Notes: a model not told the origin generated them from the sequence alone. A stretch of 64,000 nucleotides of DNA from Tessaracoccus defluvii (GCF_014489575.1 NZ_CP060789.1:1612001-1676000); one strand, 5' to 3'. Shown: positions 1-10,861, numbered from the stretch's first letter. Program-made: numbers and translations.

Positions 1-1
1 C

Positions 2-1987
2 CGGGGCGAGGCGTACCTCAGCTACGCCCCCACGCTGTGGGACGTGACCTTCCAGACCGCCGTCGCGCAGGCCGAACTCGAGGCCCGCGAATACCCCGGT
101 GCCTACCACCGCGTAGCGTTCCACCGTCCCGACGGCGAGAAGGTCTACATCGAGACCACGCGCCCCGAACTGCTCGTGAGCGTGTGCGCGCTGATCGCGC
201 ATCCCGACGACGAGCGCTACCAGCCCCTGTTCGGCACCACCGTGACCTCCCCCATCTTCGGCGTCGAGGTGCCCGTGCTGGCGCACCCGGCAGCCGAGAT
301 GGACAAGGGTGCGGGCATCGCGATGTGCTGCACGTTCGGCGACCTGACCGACGTGCAGTGGTGGCGCGAGCTGAACCTCCCGACCCGCACGGTGATCGGC
401 CGCGACGGCCGCCTGCAGGCCGAGACGCCCGAGTGGATCGTCAACGCCGAGGCCTACGCGCCGCTGGCAGGCAAGACCACCTTCTCCGCCCGCGAGGCCA
501 CCGTCGCGGCGCTGCGCGAGAGCGGCGACCTGGACGGCGACCCCAAGGCGACCACCCGCATGGCGAACTTCTTCGAGAAGGGCGACAAGCCGCTCGAGAT
601 CGTCGCCACCCGCCAGTGGTACATCCACAACGGCGGCCGCGACGACGACCTCAAGGCCAGGCTGCTCGCCCGCGGCAACGAGCTGGCCTGGACACCCGAG
701 CACATGCGTTACCGCTACGAGAACTGGGTGGGTGGTCTGAACGGCGACTGGCTCATCTCGCGCCAGCGGTTCTTCGGTGTGCCGTTCCCGGTGTGGTACC
801 CGCTCGACGCCGATGGCGAGCCCGACTACGACCACCCGATCATGGCCGACGAGGCCTCCCTGCCGGTCGATCCCATGACGGAGACGCCCGCTGGCTACCG
901 CGACGATCAGCGCGACGTTCCCGGCGGCTTCATGGCCGATCCTGACGTCATGGACACGTGGGCGACGTCGTCTCTCACCCCCCACATCGCGTGCGGCTGG
1001 GGTCGTGACGACGAGCTGTTCGGGCTCACGTTCCCCATGGACATGGCTCCGCAGGCGCACGACATCATCCGCACCTGGCTGTTCAGCCGCATCGTCCGCG
1101 CCAACTTCGAGAACGACTCGCTGCCCTGGGCACGCGCGACGGTCTCCGGCTTCGTGATGGATCCCGACCGGAAGAAGATGTCCAAGTCGAAGGGCAACGT
1201 GGTGGTGCCCACGGACATCCTCGACCGCTTCGGCTCCGACGCCGTCCGCTGGCGCGCGGCCATGGCCCGCCCCGGCATGGACTCGCCGTTCGACGAGACC
1301 CAGATGAAGGTGGGCCGCCGTCTCGCGATGAAGATCCTCAACGCGGGCAAGTTCGTGCTGTCGCTGGCTGAGGCCCCCGGCACGCTCGACCAGGTGACCG
1401 ACCCGGTGGACCGCGCGATGCTGACGGCGCTCGCCGACGTGGTCCGCTCCGCGACCGCGGCATTCGACGAGTTCGAGTACACCGGCGCGCTGGAAGCGGC
1501 GGAGGGCTTCTTCTGGGCGTTCTGCGACGACTACCTCGAGCTGGTCAAGGAGCGTGCCTACGGCGGCGAGCCCGCGGCTCAGGCCTCCGCGCAGGCAGCG
1601 CTGGCCATCGGGCTCGGCGTGCAGCTGCGCCTGTTCGCGCCGTTCCTGCCGTTCGTGACGGAGGAGGTCTGGCGCTGGACCAACGACTCGTCCGTGCACC
1701 TGGCCTCGTGGCCGACCGCCGATGAGCTGGGAGCCGGCGGCGACGCCGAGCTGCTGGCCGACGTGGCCCAGGCCCTGATCGCGATCCGCGGCGCCAAGTC
1801 CAACGCCAAGGTCTCGATGAAGGCCGAGGTGGCCCGCGCCGTCTTCACCGGCCCCGCCGCCGTCGTGGAGCGTCTCCGCGGCATCGAGGCAGACCTGCGA
1901 GCCGTCGGCCGCATCGTGGGCGAGGTCGTCTGGACGACGGCCGAGGAGCCGCTGTCCGTCGAGGTCGTGCTGGCCGAGACGGTCTGA
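2..1987 (+). CDS. valS: valyl-tRNA synthetase, 3' part
   Basis: Charges tRNA-Val with valine in the cytoplasm. The reading frame is open from base 2, so the gene begins before the window; about 661 residues are present against roughly 870-880 for the family, and the N-terminal HIGH motif is lost. What remains is the CP1 editing domain, the second half of the class I catalytic core with KKMSKSKGN (KMSKS at nt 1175-1189), the helical anticodon-binding domain and a short C-terminal tail. The segment WDVTFQTAVAQAELE near the left edge matches the editing domain of ValS. It ends just before a strong hairpin and converges with the tricorn protease gene. Confidence 0.96.
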   Translation, partial: RGEAYLSYAPTLWDVTFQTAVAQAELEAREYPGAYHRVAFHRPDGEKVYIETTRPELLVSVCALIAHPDDERYQPLFGTTVTSPIFGVEVPVLAHPAAEMDKGAGIAMCCTFGDLTDVQWWRELNLPTRTVIGRDGRLQAETPEWIVNAEAYAPLAGKTTFSAREATVAALRESGDLDGDPKATTRMANFFEKGDKPLEIVATRQWYIHNGGRDDDLKARLLARGNELAWTPEHMRYRYENWVGGLNGDWLISRQRFFGVPFPVWYPLDADGEPDYDHPIMADEASLPVDPMTETPAGYRDDQRDVPGGFMADPDVMDTWATSSLTPHIACGWGRDDELFGLTFPMDMAPQAHDIIRTWLFSRIVRANFENDSLPWARATVSGFVMDPDRKKMSKSKGNVVVPTDILDRFGSDAVRWRAAMARPGMDSPFDETQMKVGRRLAMKILNAGKFVLSLAEAPGTLDQVTDPVDRAMLTALADVVRSATAAFDEFEYTGALEAAEGFFWAFCDDYLELVKERAYGGEPAAQASAQAALAIGLGVQLRLFAPFLPFVTEEVWRWTNDSSVHLASWPTADELGAGGDAELLADVAQALIAIRGAKSNAKVSMKAEVARAVFTGPAAVVERLRGIEADLRAVGRIVGEVVWTTAEEPLSVEVVLAETV

Positions 1988-1996
1988 CCTGACGAG

Positions 1997-2032
1997 CGTG
2001 AGAGGCCCCCGGCAGCTGCCGGGGGCCTCACG
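1997..2032. terminator. bidirectional hairpin terminator between valS and tricorn gene
   Basis: The arms CGTGAG..GCCCCCGGCAG and CTGCCGGGGGCCTCACG pair almost perfectly, with a 2-nt bulge, only 9 bases after the valS stop. It lies between two convergent genes and could serve both. No U-tract follows, which is common for actinobacterial terminators. Confidence 0.75.
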
Positions 2033-2061
2033 CGTTGCAGCGGCCGGACGCTGAGCCGAAG

Positions 2062-5000
2062 TCAGCGGGTCCCGAAGCGGGGCGCCGCGAACGACGGCGC
2101 CACGGATGCCGGGCTCTCCGCCAGGGCAGCCAGAGCGAGCTCGATCGCCTTGTCCAGCTGGACGTCGCGGGCGGACTCCCACTCAGCCGGGCCCACCTCG
2201 ACGACGACGTCCGGGTCGACGCCGTGGTTCTCGATCCCAAACCCCTGCTTCTCGAACGAGATCCAGTACCGCGGCTGCGTCACCTCGGTGCCGTCGACCA
2301 GCGTGAAACGTCCGTCGATGCCGACGACACCGCCCCAGCTGCGCTCCCCCACCACGGGACCGAGCCCCATGTTCTGGGCCGCGGCGGTCACGATGTCACC
2401 GTCGGAGCCTGCGTAGGGATTGGTGACGAAGACGACCGGGCCGCGGCGGGCCTGCTGCGGGTAGGTGCCCGGCTGATCCAGGTGCCTCGCGCCTGCCCAG
2501 CCGATGGCTCTGCGCGCGATGCGCTCCAGGATGAGTTCGGAGGTGTGACCGCCGCCGTTGAAGCGGACGTCGACGACGACCCCCTCGTGCCGCATGGCGG
2601 CGTCGATCAGCCGCTGGAACTCGGCCCAGCCGCTGGCGACCATGTCGGGCACGTGCACATAGCCGAGACGGCCTCCCCCGTGCTCGGCCACGTACGCGAC
2701 CCGACCGGCGACCCACTCGTGGTAGCGCATCGGCGCCTCGTTCGCCGTCGGGACGACCGCGACGCGACGCTTCTGCCGGCCGCGCGCCACCGTCAGCTCC
2801 ACGACCTTGTCGGCCGCGCCGAGCAGGAGCGCGCCGAGGTCGGGGCCTCGTTCGTCGGACGACCGTCGACGGCGACGATGACGTCACCGGCCTCGACGGC
2901 GACGCCTGCGGCCCGCAGCGGCGACCTGGCGTTCGGATCGGAGCTCTCGCCGGGGAGGACGCGGCGCACGACCACCTCCCCCTTGGCGTTGCGCGCGTAC
3001 TCGGCGCCCAGGAAGCCCACGCGCGGCGCGTCGTCGAGCAGCGGAGGCGCCGACACGTACGCGTGCGATGTGTTCAGCTCGCCGACGGTCTCCCAGAGCA
3101 CGTCGACGAGGTCGGAGTGCGTCGTGATCTCGCCCAGCAGGGGCCGGTAGCGGGCGACGGCGGCGTCCCAGTCCGTGCCGTCGAAGTCGTCGCGCCAGTA
3201 GTGGTCGCGCATGAGCCGCGCGTTCTCCTCGAACATCTGCCGCCACTCGGCGACCGGATCGACCTCGCGACGCAGCCGCGACAGGTCGACGTGCACCTTG
3301 GCGTCATCGTCGTCGGCAGGCTGGTCGGCCGACTGCACCCACACCTCGTCACCGTTGCGCACGACCATGCGTTCGCCGTCTCCCGAGACGGCGGCGCCGT
3401 CGGCGGCGTCGACCAGCACGGTGAGCTTGCGGGTCCGGAACGAGAAGTGCTCGATGGAGTCCTTCACCTCGCCGTCGACACCGGCGCGGCCGGCGCCCAG
3501 CTCGCCGATCGACTTGTACGAGCGCCAGATGAGCCCTTCCTTGGTCGCGGCCAGGGAGCCGTAGCGCCCAGACGGGACCGGGAAGGCGACCATGCGGTCC
3601 TCGAAGCCCTCGACGTCGAACTCGATGCCGGGCTCGACCTCCTTGGCCTCTCCCCCTGCGGCCTCGCCCTCCGCGGGCTTGTCGTCCGTGGCCTTGTCGT
3701 CGTCCTTGTCCGCGGGTTCGCTGATGGGCCAGCCGTCCGCGGCCGGACCGAACGGCGCTGGCTCGGCGGCGCTGAGCGGCACGAGCCAGGGCCGCACCGA
3801 GTTGGTGAACGAGAGGTCGAACGCGAGCTCGTCGTAGGTGGGGTCGATGGTGCGGCTCGAGAGGAAGCACAGGTGCTTGCCGTCGGGGGTGAACGTCGGG
3901 GAGAAGTCGTTGAACTGGCCCTTGGTCAAAGTGAACGCCTGCTCCCCTGTGACGTCGTAGCCGACGAGCTGGCCGAGGGCACCCTCGTGGGCGAGGGCGC
4001 TGCGCCACACGATGTAGCGACCGTCCGGCGACCAGGCGAAGCCGGAGGGCTCGCCGCCCGGGGACCGGCCGATCTTCTTCACGGAGCCGCGGGCCACGTC
4101 GACGAGCGAGAGGGTGCCGTCGTGGCTGCCGACGGCGATCTTGGCGCCGGTCGGGCTGGGCTGCAGCGCGAGGACGCGGCCGAGCCGTCCGGTCGCGATG
4201 CGGCGGGGAGTCTTGTCGCCGCCGTCGACCTGCCGGATCTCGAGGCAGTCCTCGCCGGCCACGTCGCTGACCCAGACGACGCGCCCCTTGTCATCCAGGA
4301 ACCGCGGCTCGCGGACCCGCACCCCGGCGGTGTCAGCGAGGGCGCGGGCGGGGCCGCCCCGGTGGGTGAGGAAGTAGGCAGCGCCGCGCCACTCCAGCAG
4401 CGACCCGTCGCCGCCCTGGTCGGGCACGATCTGCTCGAGGTGCTCGTTCGGGGCGACCGGCACCGGCCGCGGCCTACCGACGGGAACGTAGATGTCCAGC
4501 TTCTGCGGCTCCGCCTTCAGGCTGGCGAGCTGGTACAGGTCGCCGCGGGCGTGGTAGACGACGACCTTGCCGTCGCTGGTGGCGTCACGGACGTAGCCGT
4601 CGGCCGGGCCGTGGGCCGTGTGCCTGCGGAGGTCCCGGCCCGATGCGTTGACCGACCACACCTGCGCCTGGGCCTGCGGGTCGTCGCCCAGGTCGGAGGT
4701 GAAGACGATCCGCTCCCCCACCCACGTCGGCGAGAACAGGCCTGCGGTCTCGTCGGGGAGGATCCGCTTCCAGTCGGAGGTTCCGTCCGGCGACGTGTAC
4801 AGGCGGGCCGCCATGCCGCCGCGGTAGCGCTTCCAGCCGGACGGGTCACGGAAGTTGGAGGTGGCGACGACGACCCGGCCCGACCGGTGCACGGCCGCCG
4901 ATGTCGCGGCGCCCCACGGCAGCCGGGTGAGTTTCCCGTCGAGGGACAGGGAGTACATGGAGGCGTCGACGCCGTGGATCGCGGCGTGCGCGGAGCTCAG

Positions 5001-5294
5001 CAGGATCGTCTCGTCGTCGAGCCAGCCGCTGACGAGCATGCGGCGTGCGCTGAGCCAGGTGAGGCGACGCGACCCTCCGTCGAGGTCCGCCACGTAGGCG
5101 TCCCAGCCGCCGTTGGTGGTGGCGGTGTAGGCGATGCGACCGCCTCCCGGTGAGAAGCGCGGGTTCATGGGGGTGACCTCACCCGCCGTCACGCGGGACG
5201 CCCGCCCCCCGAGCACCGAACCGAGCCACACATCGTCGTCGGCCACGAAAACCACGTCGTCACGGAAGATGTGCGGGTACCGGCAGTAGGTCAT
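2062..5294 (-). CDS. tricorn-type S41 protease with one frameshift
   Basis: Cytoplasmic tail-specific protease of the tricorn family, thought to trim peptides released by larger proteases. The product is read in two frames: the N-terminal part (to about nt 2845) gives the two beta-propellers (WD-like SPDG and PDG blades) and the PDZ domain, and the downstream part (from nt 2844 to 2062) gives the catalytic core. Visible active-site context: LNTSHAYV (His), NPYAGSDGD (Ser-Asp) and GIENHGVDPD (Glu). Adding one G to the run at 2842-2845 restores VDGRPTNEAPDLGALLLG, so total length becomes about 1,077 residues, normal for the family. The start ATG at 5294 sits 7 nt after TATCCT on the minus strand, suggesting a leaderless mRNA. 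A real null mutation is possible but less likely than a base-call error. Confidence 0.9.
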
Positions 5295-5378
5295 GGGGAC
5301 GAGGATAGCTGCGTGTGACTGGGCCCTGCACGTCGCTGCGGGGTCTCACGGAGCGGGCCCCGAACGGGGCTGCGCCCG

Positions 5379-6661
5379 TCAGGCCGACAGTTCGCGGCGG
5401 GCCAGCTGGGCCCGGGGAACGCGCACGGCCTCGGCCTCGCCGAGCACCGCCTCGCGGGTCACGACGACCTGCGCCACGTCGTCGTCCGACGGCACATCGA
5501 ACATGACGTCGAGCAGCAGCTCCTCCAGGATGGCCCGCAGGCCGCGGGCTCCCGTGCCCCGTTCGAGGGCGAGGTCGGCGATCGCCTCGACGGCGGCCTC
5601 CTCGAACTCGAGCTGGACGCCGTCGAGCTCGAAGAGCTTCTGGAACTGGCGGGTCAACGCGTTGCGCGGCTCGACGAGGATCCGCGTGAGGGCGTCGTGA
5701 TCCAGCGGCGAGACCGTGGCCAGCATCGGCAGACGACCGATGAACTCGGGATCAGGCCGAACTTGTGCAGGTCCTCGGGCCGGACCATCGAGTACGGATC
5801 GGCGGAGGGCTGCCTCGTCTCCGAGCTGCTGCTGAAGCCGAGGGGACGCTTCCCGACGCGCTGGTTGATGATGTCCTCGAGTCCGGCGAACGCGCCGCCG
5901 ACGATGAACAGCACCTTGGTGGTGTCGATCTGCAGGAAGTCCTGGTGGGGATGCTTGCGGCCGCCCTGCGGCGGGACGGAGGCGACGGTGCCCTCGAGGA
6001 TCTTCAGCAGCGCCTGCTGAACGCCCTCGCCGGACACGTCGCGGGTGATCGACGGATTCTCCGACTTGCGGGCCACCTTGTCGATCTCGTCGATGTAGAT
6101 GATGCCGGTCTCGGCCTTGGCGATGTCGAAGTCGGCGGCCTGGATGAGCTTGAGCAGGATGTTCTCGACGTCCTCGCCGACGTAGCCCGCTTCGGTCAGG
6201 GCGGTCGCATCGGCCATCGCGAACGGAACGTTGAGCATCTTCGCCAGCGTCTGCGCGAGGTACGTCTTGCCGCACCCGGTGGGGCCGATCATCAGGATGT
6301 TGGACTTGCCCACCTCGACGTCGTCGTTCTCGGCGCGCCTGCCCTGGGGCTCCTGCCCCTGGATCCGCTTGTAGTGGTTGTAGACGGCGACCGCCAGCGT
6401 CTTCTTCGCGGCGGACTGGCCGATGACGTACGAGTCGAGGAAGTCACGGATCTCGCGGGGCTTGGGCAGTTCCTCGACGAGGCCGGTATCGGACCGCTCG
6501 GGGAACTCTTCCTCGATGATCTCGTTACAGAGGCCGATGCACTCGTCGCAGATGTAGACGCCGGGCCCGGCAATGAGCTTCTTGACCTGCTTCTGACTTT
6601 TTCCGCAGAAGTTGCACTTGAACAGGTCGCCGCTCTCGCTGATGTGCGCCACGCCGTCCAC
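5379..6661 (-). CDS. clpX: ClpX ATPase subunit with one frameshift
   Basis: AAA+ unfoldase that feeds substrates to ClpP. The N-terminal C4 zinc finger ([22 protein letters not shown]), Walker [16 protein letters not shown], Walker [10 protein letters not shown] and the pore/IGF regions are all visible. After DLHKFGLIP the frame breaks; adding one G/C at the run 5748-5750 gives [12 protein letters not shown] and continues to the normal C-terminus. Because clpX is essential or near-essential with clpP in actinobacteria, a sequencing error is the better explanation. The start could be GTG 6661 or GTG 6652; the latter has GGGGGTGG just upstream. It lies downstream of clpP1P2 but is separated from them by a terminator, so it probably has its own promoter. 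Confidence 0.93.
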
Positions 6662-6750
6662 CCCCTCACTGGTTTGTCGATTTCGCCCAACATTACCCGT
6701 CCCCCGGTGCGGACCGGCGGAGGCCCGCGGAACGGTTATGTGCCTGTGGA

Positions 6751-6793
6751 AAAGGAGGCGCCGCCGCCACCGTGTCCGGTGGGCGACGGCGCC
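6751..6793 (-). terminator. rho-independent terminator after clpP1P2
   Basis: On the minus strand a stem of about 15 bp (arms at 6778-6793 and 6757-6771, loop of 6) is followed by TCCTTTTCC. It starts 12 bases after the clpP2 stop and separates the clpP1-clpP2 transcript from clpX. Confidence 0.8.
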
Positions 6794-6805
6794 GTCACTC
6801 CTGGA

Positions 6806-7456
6806 TCAGGAGGGATCCTTCAGCGAAGGAAGGATGTCGTCGACGATGCCGTACTCGACCGCCTCCTGGGCCGTCAGGTACTTGTCACGCTCGATGTCGC
6901 GGCTGACCTTCTCGATGTCCTGGCCGGTGTCTGCCGCCAGCATGGTCTCCATCAGAGACCGGATCCGCAGGATCTCCCGCGCCTGGATCTCCAGGTCGGA
7001 GGACTGACCGTAGCCACCCTCGGTGGCCGGCTGGTGGATCAGGATCCGCGAGTTGGGAAGAGCGAGACGCTTCCCCTTCGTGCCCGCAGCCAGGATGACG
7101 GCTGCCGCCGACGCCGCCTGCCCCAGGCACACCGTCTGGATGTCCGGCTTGATGTAGCGCATCGTGTCGTAGATCGCCGTCAGCGCCGTGAAGGAGCCGC
7201 CGGGCGAGTTGATGTAGATGGAGATCTGCCGCTCGGCGTCCATCGACTGGAGGCACAGCAGCTGCGCCATGACGGCGTTGGCGACGTCGTCGTTGATGGG
7301 GGTGCCGAGGAAGATGATCCGGTCCTCGAACAGCTTCGTGTACGGATCGACGCGGCGCACACCGTAGCTGGTGCGCTCTTCCCACTGCGGGATGTAGTAG
7401 CTCATGTCCGCTCCCTGCGGCGCGATCCCCTGGGGGATGAAGTTCGTCGTCATCAC
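6806..7456 (-). CDS. clpP2: ATP-dependent Clp protease proteolytic subunit ClpP2
   Basis: Serine peptidase subunit that forms the mixed ClpP1P2 tetradecamer with the upstream gene product and is driven by ClpX or ClpC. The triad is visible: Ser116 in GQAASAAA, His141 in [10 protein letters not shown] and Asp191 in ERDKYLTA. Length of 216 aa is normal. The start is GTG 7456 or ATG 7453; GTG gives a 4-nt overlap with the clpP1 stop, so the two genes are translationally coupled. The N-terminal [14 protein letters not shown] region is the usual hydrophobic-pocket segment. Confidence 0.95.
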   Translation of the reverse strand: MMTTNFIPQGIAPQGADMSYYIPQWEERTSYGVRRVDPYTKLFEDRIIFLGTPINDDVANAVMAQLLCLQSMDAERQISIYINSPGGSFTALTAIYDTMRYIKPDIQTVCLGQAASAAAVILAAGTKGKRLALPNSRILIHQPATEGGYGQSSDLEIQAREILRIRSLMETMLAADTGQDIEKVSRDIERDKYLTAQEAVEYGIVDDILPSLKDPS

Positions 7457-8076
7457 TGGTTCGGAGCCTCCGACTTGATCTGGGACGCACGCTCGTAGAC
7501 GTGGTCGATGAAGCCGTACTCGAGGGCCTGCTCGGCGGTGAACCAGCGGTCACGGTCCGAGTCGGCCTCGATCTGCTCGACCGTCTGGCCCGTGTGCTCA
7601 GCGATCAGGCCGGCCATTGTGCGCTTGATGTGGAGCGACTGCTCGGCCTGGATGCGAATGTCGGAGGCCGTGCCACCGAGGCCGCCCGAGGGCTGGTGCA
7701 TCATGATGCGGCTGTGGGGCAGCGCGAAGCGCTTGCCGGGGGTGCCCGCCGACAGCAGGAACTGGCCCATCGAGGCGGCCAGGCCCATGGCGACGGTGGC
7801 GACGTCGTTGCTGATCCACTGCATGGTGTCGAAGATCGCCATGCCGGAGTCGACGGAGCCACCGGGCGAGTTGATGTAGAGGTAGATGTCCTTGTGCGGA
7901 TCCTCGGCGTTGAGCAGCAGCATCTGCGCACAGATGGCGTTCGCGTTCTCGTCCTTGACCTCGGAGCCCAGGAAGATGATCCGGTTGGCGAGGAGGGACG
8001 AGTAGACGTTGTCAGTCAAGCCGAAGCCGGGGCCACCGGGCCCCGCCATGCGGATGTCGGATGAGGTCTGAGTCAC
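7453..8076 (-). CDS. clpP1: ATP-dependent Clp protease proteolytic subunit ClpP1
   Basis: First gene of the clpP1-clpP2 pair, encoding the other serine peptidase ring. Ser in GLAASMGQF, His in IMMHQPSGG and Asp in [10 protein letters not shown] form the triad. The open frame extends to 8103, but GTG 8076 ([12 protein letters not shown]) is preferred because it removes an unlikely MWFPGR extension; about 207 aa result. It overlaps clpP2 by the GTGA junction. The upstream 57-nt gap separates it from an AI-2E family transporter gene on the same strand. Confidence 0.93.
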   Translation of the reverse strand: MTQTSSDIRMAGPGGPGFGLTDNVYSSLLANRIIFLGSEVKDENANAICAQMLLLNAEDPHKDIYLYINSPGGSVDSGMAIFDTMQWISNDVATVAMGLAASMGQFLLSAGTPGKRFALPHSRIMMHQPSGGLGGTASDIRIQAEQSLHIKRTMAGLIAEHTGQTVEQIEADSDRDRWFTAEQALEYGFIDHVYERASQIKSEAPNQ

Positions 8077-8133
8077 GTCACCTAACCTACCGGGAAACCA
8101 CAAACGCCCAAGGGCAGGCGCGCGAAGTTCGCC

Positions 8134-9378
8134 TCAGGCGTGATCAGGTCGGACCTCCGCCGTCTCCGGATCGTTGCTGATGAACGCGTTGAGCCAGCGC
8201 ATCCTCGGGTCGGGATCGATCAACAGCGCCTTGACGGTGAGCGTCGCGGGCAGGGCGATCAGTGCGCCGAGGGCGCCGAACACCCACGCCCACACCAGCA
8301 GCGAGATGAAGGAGACCGTCGGCGTGATACCGACCGCGTCCCCCGTGAACTTGGGCTGGATGAGCGACTGGAGAATGAAGTTCACCACGCTGAACAGGAT
8401 GACCACCAGCAGCGCCGTCGTGGGGCCCTTCTCGACCAGGGCGAGCAGCGCCGGCGGCACCAGGCCGATGACGAAGCCGATGTTGGGGATGTAGTTCGTG
8501 ATGAACGTCAGCACGACCCAGACGATGGGCAGCGAGATACCGAGCGCCACGATGACACCGCCGTTGATGAGGGCGACGATGAGGCCGAAGATCGTGGTGA
8601 CGACCCAGTAGCGGCGGATGCCGTTCGCGACGGCCGAGATCGAGTCGGTCAGCCCGGGGTGCAGGCGATGGGTGATGCCGAGGCGGGCGTCAACCGACGG
8701 GATGTCCATGCTCAGGAACACGATGCCGACGACGACGACGGCGATGATCGCGGTCGCCGCAGAGGTGCCCGAGAGGATGGAGCCGGCGACGTCGATGACG
8801 TTGGACGGCGAGATCGACTTAAGACCGTTGAGAAGGGCCTCCTCGTCGAGTCCGAACCCGGCCAGCCACTCGGCCGCGGCCGTGTACATGTCGGTGAACT
8901 GCTGGCTGTAGCCGGTCAGCACAGTGACCACCTGGGTGACCGACCAGATGATCGCGCCGATGCCGAGCACGAACACCACGAACACCGCGAGCATCGTGAC
9001 GACCGCCGCGATGGGCTTGGGGATGCCGATGCGGCGCAGGCCGGGGAAGATCGGGTAGGCCGCGATCAGGAGGTTGAGCGCCAGGAACATCGGGGCGATG
9101 GTCCCCGACAGGTTCTGCAGGAGGACCAGCGAGAGACCGATGGCGGCCACGATGATGGCGACGAGACCGAGGCGGGGCATGCCCGCGCGGCTTGTCCCCT
9201 CGGCGCCGACGTCCTGCGGCGGGGTCTCCTCGTGTGCGTGGGGCGGCACCGGCTCGTCCAGCAGGGCCTCGGACTCCTCGGCGTCATCCTGAGCGAACTC
9301 GGATTCGGCCGGGGCCTCGGTGTCGGTCAGCTCGACCGGCTCGCTGTCGATGGTGGGCTCGTGCTCATCGTTGGTCAT
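8134..9378 (-). CDS. AI-2E family transporter (PerM-like) membrane protein
   Basis: Polytopic inner-membrane protein of the UPF0118/AI-2E exporter family; substrates in actinobacteria are mostly unknown. About 414 aa. An acidic, disordered cytosolic N-terminus (residues 1-70, rich in Glu, Asp and Pro) precedes about eight hydrophobic segments with the family pattern FITNYIPNIGFVIGLVPP and, near the end, FTGDAVGITPTVSFISLL. ATG 9378 is chosen over the upstream frame because CGAGGAGGACCG lies right before it. The C-terminal tail is short and charged. Confidence 0.88.
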   Translation of the reverse strand: MTNDEHEPTIDSEPVELTDTEAPAESEFAQDDAEESEALLDEPVPPHAHEETPPQDVGAEGTSRAGMPRLGLVAIIVAAIGLSLVLLQNLSGTIAPMFLALNLLIAAYPIFPGLRRIGIPKPIAAVVTMLAVFVVFVLGIGAIIWSVTQVVTVLTGYSQQFTDMYTAAAEWLAGFGLDEEALLNGLKSISPSNVIDVAGSILSGTSAATAIIAVVVVGIVFLSMDIPSVDARLGITHRLHPGLTDSISAVANGIRRYWVVTTIFGLIVALINGGVIVALGISLPIVWVVLTFITNYIPNIGFVIGLVPPALLALVEKGPTTALLVVILFSVVNFILQSLIQPKFTGDAVGITPTVSFISLLVWAWVFGALGALIALPATLTVKALLIDPDPRMRWLNAFISNDPETAEVRPDHA

Positions 9379-9427
9379 CGGTCCTCCTCGGGGGCGCGCC
9401 GAGTCTAGCGGCCGGAGGGACGACAAG

Positions 9428-9462
9428 GGCCGTCGTCTTCCGAACTTCGGAAGACGACGGCC
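9428..9462 (-). terminator. hairpin terminator after tig
   Basis: A perfect inverted repeat, GGCCGTCGTCTTCCGAA with its complement at 9446-9462, lies 23 bases after the tig stop on the minus strand. A 16-bp stem with a 3-base loop is expected. No U-run follows. Confidence 0.75.
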
Positions 9463-9484
9463 TGTGTCGCGATTCAGGCGAGAA

Positions 9485-10861
9485 TCACTCAGCGTCGGCC
9501 TCGGCGGCCGGCTCCTCGTCATCCTCAGTGTTCTCGACGGGCAGTGCGGTGTCGACCGCGTTGCCCTCGGCGTCGGTGACGGTGGCGGCAGCGCAGATGG
9601 CAGCGAGCGACTTGCCGCGGCGGATCTCCTGCATCCACTCGGGCATGTGGTTGTGCTCCATCATGTGGTTGATCTCGTCCTGGGGCGAGGTCCCATTCTG
9701 CTGGGCCTTGCGGAAGATGAGTTCGGTCAGCTCCTGCTGCGACACGTCGATCGTGTTGGCGTCGGCGAACAGGTCGAGGATGACCTGGGCCTTGAGGGCC
9801 TGCTCGGAGCGCTCGTCGATGCCGGCCCAGAACTGGTCGGCGTCCTCGGCGTCCTCATCCTCGGCGTTCTCGAGGTAGTCCTCGACGGTCATGCCGCCGT
9901 TCTGGAGCTGGCGGGTGATCTCGGCGCGGCGGGCCTCCTGCTCGCGGGCGAGCACGCCCTCGGGCAGGTCGAAGGAGACCTTCTCGAGGACGGCCTCGAG
10001 GACCTTGTCGCGGGCCTCGGCCAGCTGGTCGGCCTTGGCCTGAGCCTCGGCGGCCTTGCGCAGGTCGTCCTTCATCTCCTCGACGGTGTCGAACTCGGAG
10101 ATCATCTGGGCGAACTCGTCGTCGATGGCGGGGAGCTCCTGCTCCGAGACCGTCTTGACGGTGACCTCGATGTCGGCGTCCTGGCCGCGGTACTGGCCGC
10201 CGACCAGCGTCGAGGTGAACGACTTCGACTCGCCAGCCTTGAGGCCGGTGACAGCCTCGTCGAGGCCGTCGAGCATGTTGCGGTCCTGGCCGACCTTGTA
10301 CGCGACGCCTTCAGCGGTCGCATCCTCGAGGTCGTTACCGTCCTGGGTGGCGACGAGATCGATGGTCAGCACGTCACCCTCGGCGGCGGCGCGGTCGACC
10401 TCGCTCGTGGTTGCGAAGCGCTCGCGGAGCAGCTCGAGGCGCTCGTCGACCATCTCGTCGACGTCAGCGACGTTCTCGACGGTGGCCTCGACGGTGGAGA
10501 AGTCGGGCAGCTCGACCTCGGGACGGACGTCGACCTCAGCGGTGAACTCGATGAGCTCCTTGTCCTCCAGCTTGGTCACGTCAATCTCGGGCTGGTCCAT
10601 CGGGTAGACCTTCGCCTCGTTGATGGCCGCGTTGTACGCCGGCGGGATGGCCTCATTGATGGCCTCCTGCAGGACCGCGCCGCGTCCGACGCGCTGATCG
10701 ATGACGGCCGCCGGCACCTTGCCCTTGCGGAAGCCGGGGATGCTGATCTGCTCAGCGATCGCCTTGTAGGCCTTGTCAAGGTAGGGCTGGAGATCGGTGA
10801 AGGGGATCTCGACGGTGAGCTTGACCCTGGTGGGGCTCAGCTTCTCAACGGTGCTCGGCAC
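9485..10861 (-). CDS. tig: trigger factor chaperone
   Basis: Ribosome-associated peptidyl-prolyl isomerase and chaperone. Of 458 aa, residues 1-120 form the ribosome-binding domain with the signature GFRKGKVP; the FKBP-like domain follows (EGDVLTIDLVA to LVGGQYRG), then the helical C-terminal arms. The acidic tail (EDDEEPAAEADAE) is usual in actinobacteria. GTG 10861 is preceded by CAGGAG at a good spacing. tig lies upstream of the AI-2E gene and clpP1P2 on the same strand, the common tig-clp neighbourhood, although a terminator hairpin sits after it. Confidence 0.96.
   Translation of the reverse strand: MPSTVEKLSPTRVKLTVEIPFTDLQPYLDKAYKAIAEQISIPGFRKGKVPAAVIDQRVGRGAVLQEAINEAIPPAYNAAINEAKVYPMDQPEIDVTKLEDKELIEFTAEVDVRPEVELPDFSTVEATVENVADVDEMVDERLELLRERFATTSEVDRAAAEGDVLTIDLVATQDGNDLEDATAEGVAYKVGQDRNMLDGLDEAVTGLKAGESKSFTSTLVGGQYRGQDADIEVTVKTVSEQELPAIDDEFAQMISEFDTVEEMKDDLRKAAEAQAKADQLAEARDKVLEAVLEKVSFDLPEGVLAREQEARRAEITRQLQNGGMTVEDYLENAEDEDAEDADQFWAGIDERSEQALKAQVILDLFADANTIDVSQQELTELIFRKAQQNGTSPQDEINHMMEHNHMPEWMQEIRRGKSLAAICAAATVTDAEGNAVDTALPVENTEDDEEPAAEADAE

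Noticed and set aside
3063..5153. 696-aa open frame on the plus strand opposite the tricorn gene
   Set aside because: It is the antisense shadow of a GC-rich gene: low-complexity, rich in Arg, Gly, Val and Asp, with no domain, and the opposite frame is a recognisable protease.
5765..7498. 577-aa open frame antisense to clpX and clpP2
   Set aside because: Shadow frame; both opposite-strand genes are unmistakable and the translation has no family features.
8122..8132. GCGAAGTTCGC palindrome upstream of clpP1 as a ClgR-like operator
   Set aside because: It overlaps the end of the region next to the AI-2E gene stop and does not match the ClgR consensus I remember closely enough.
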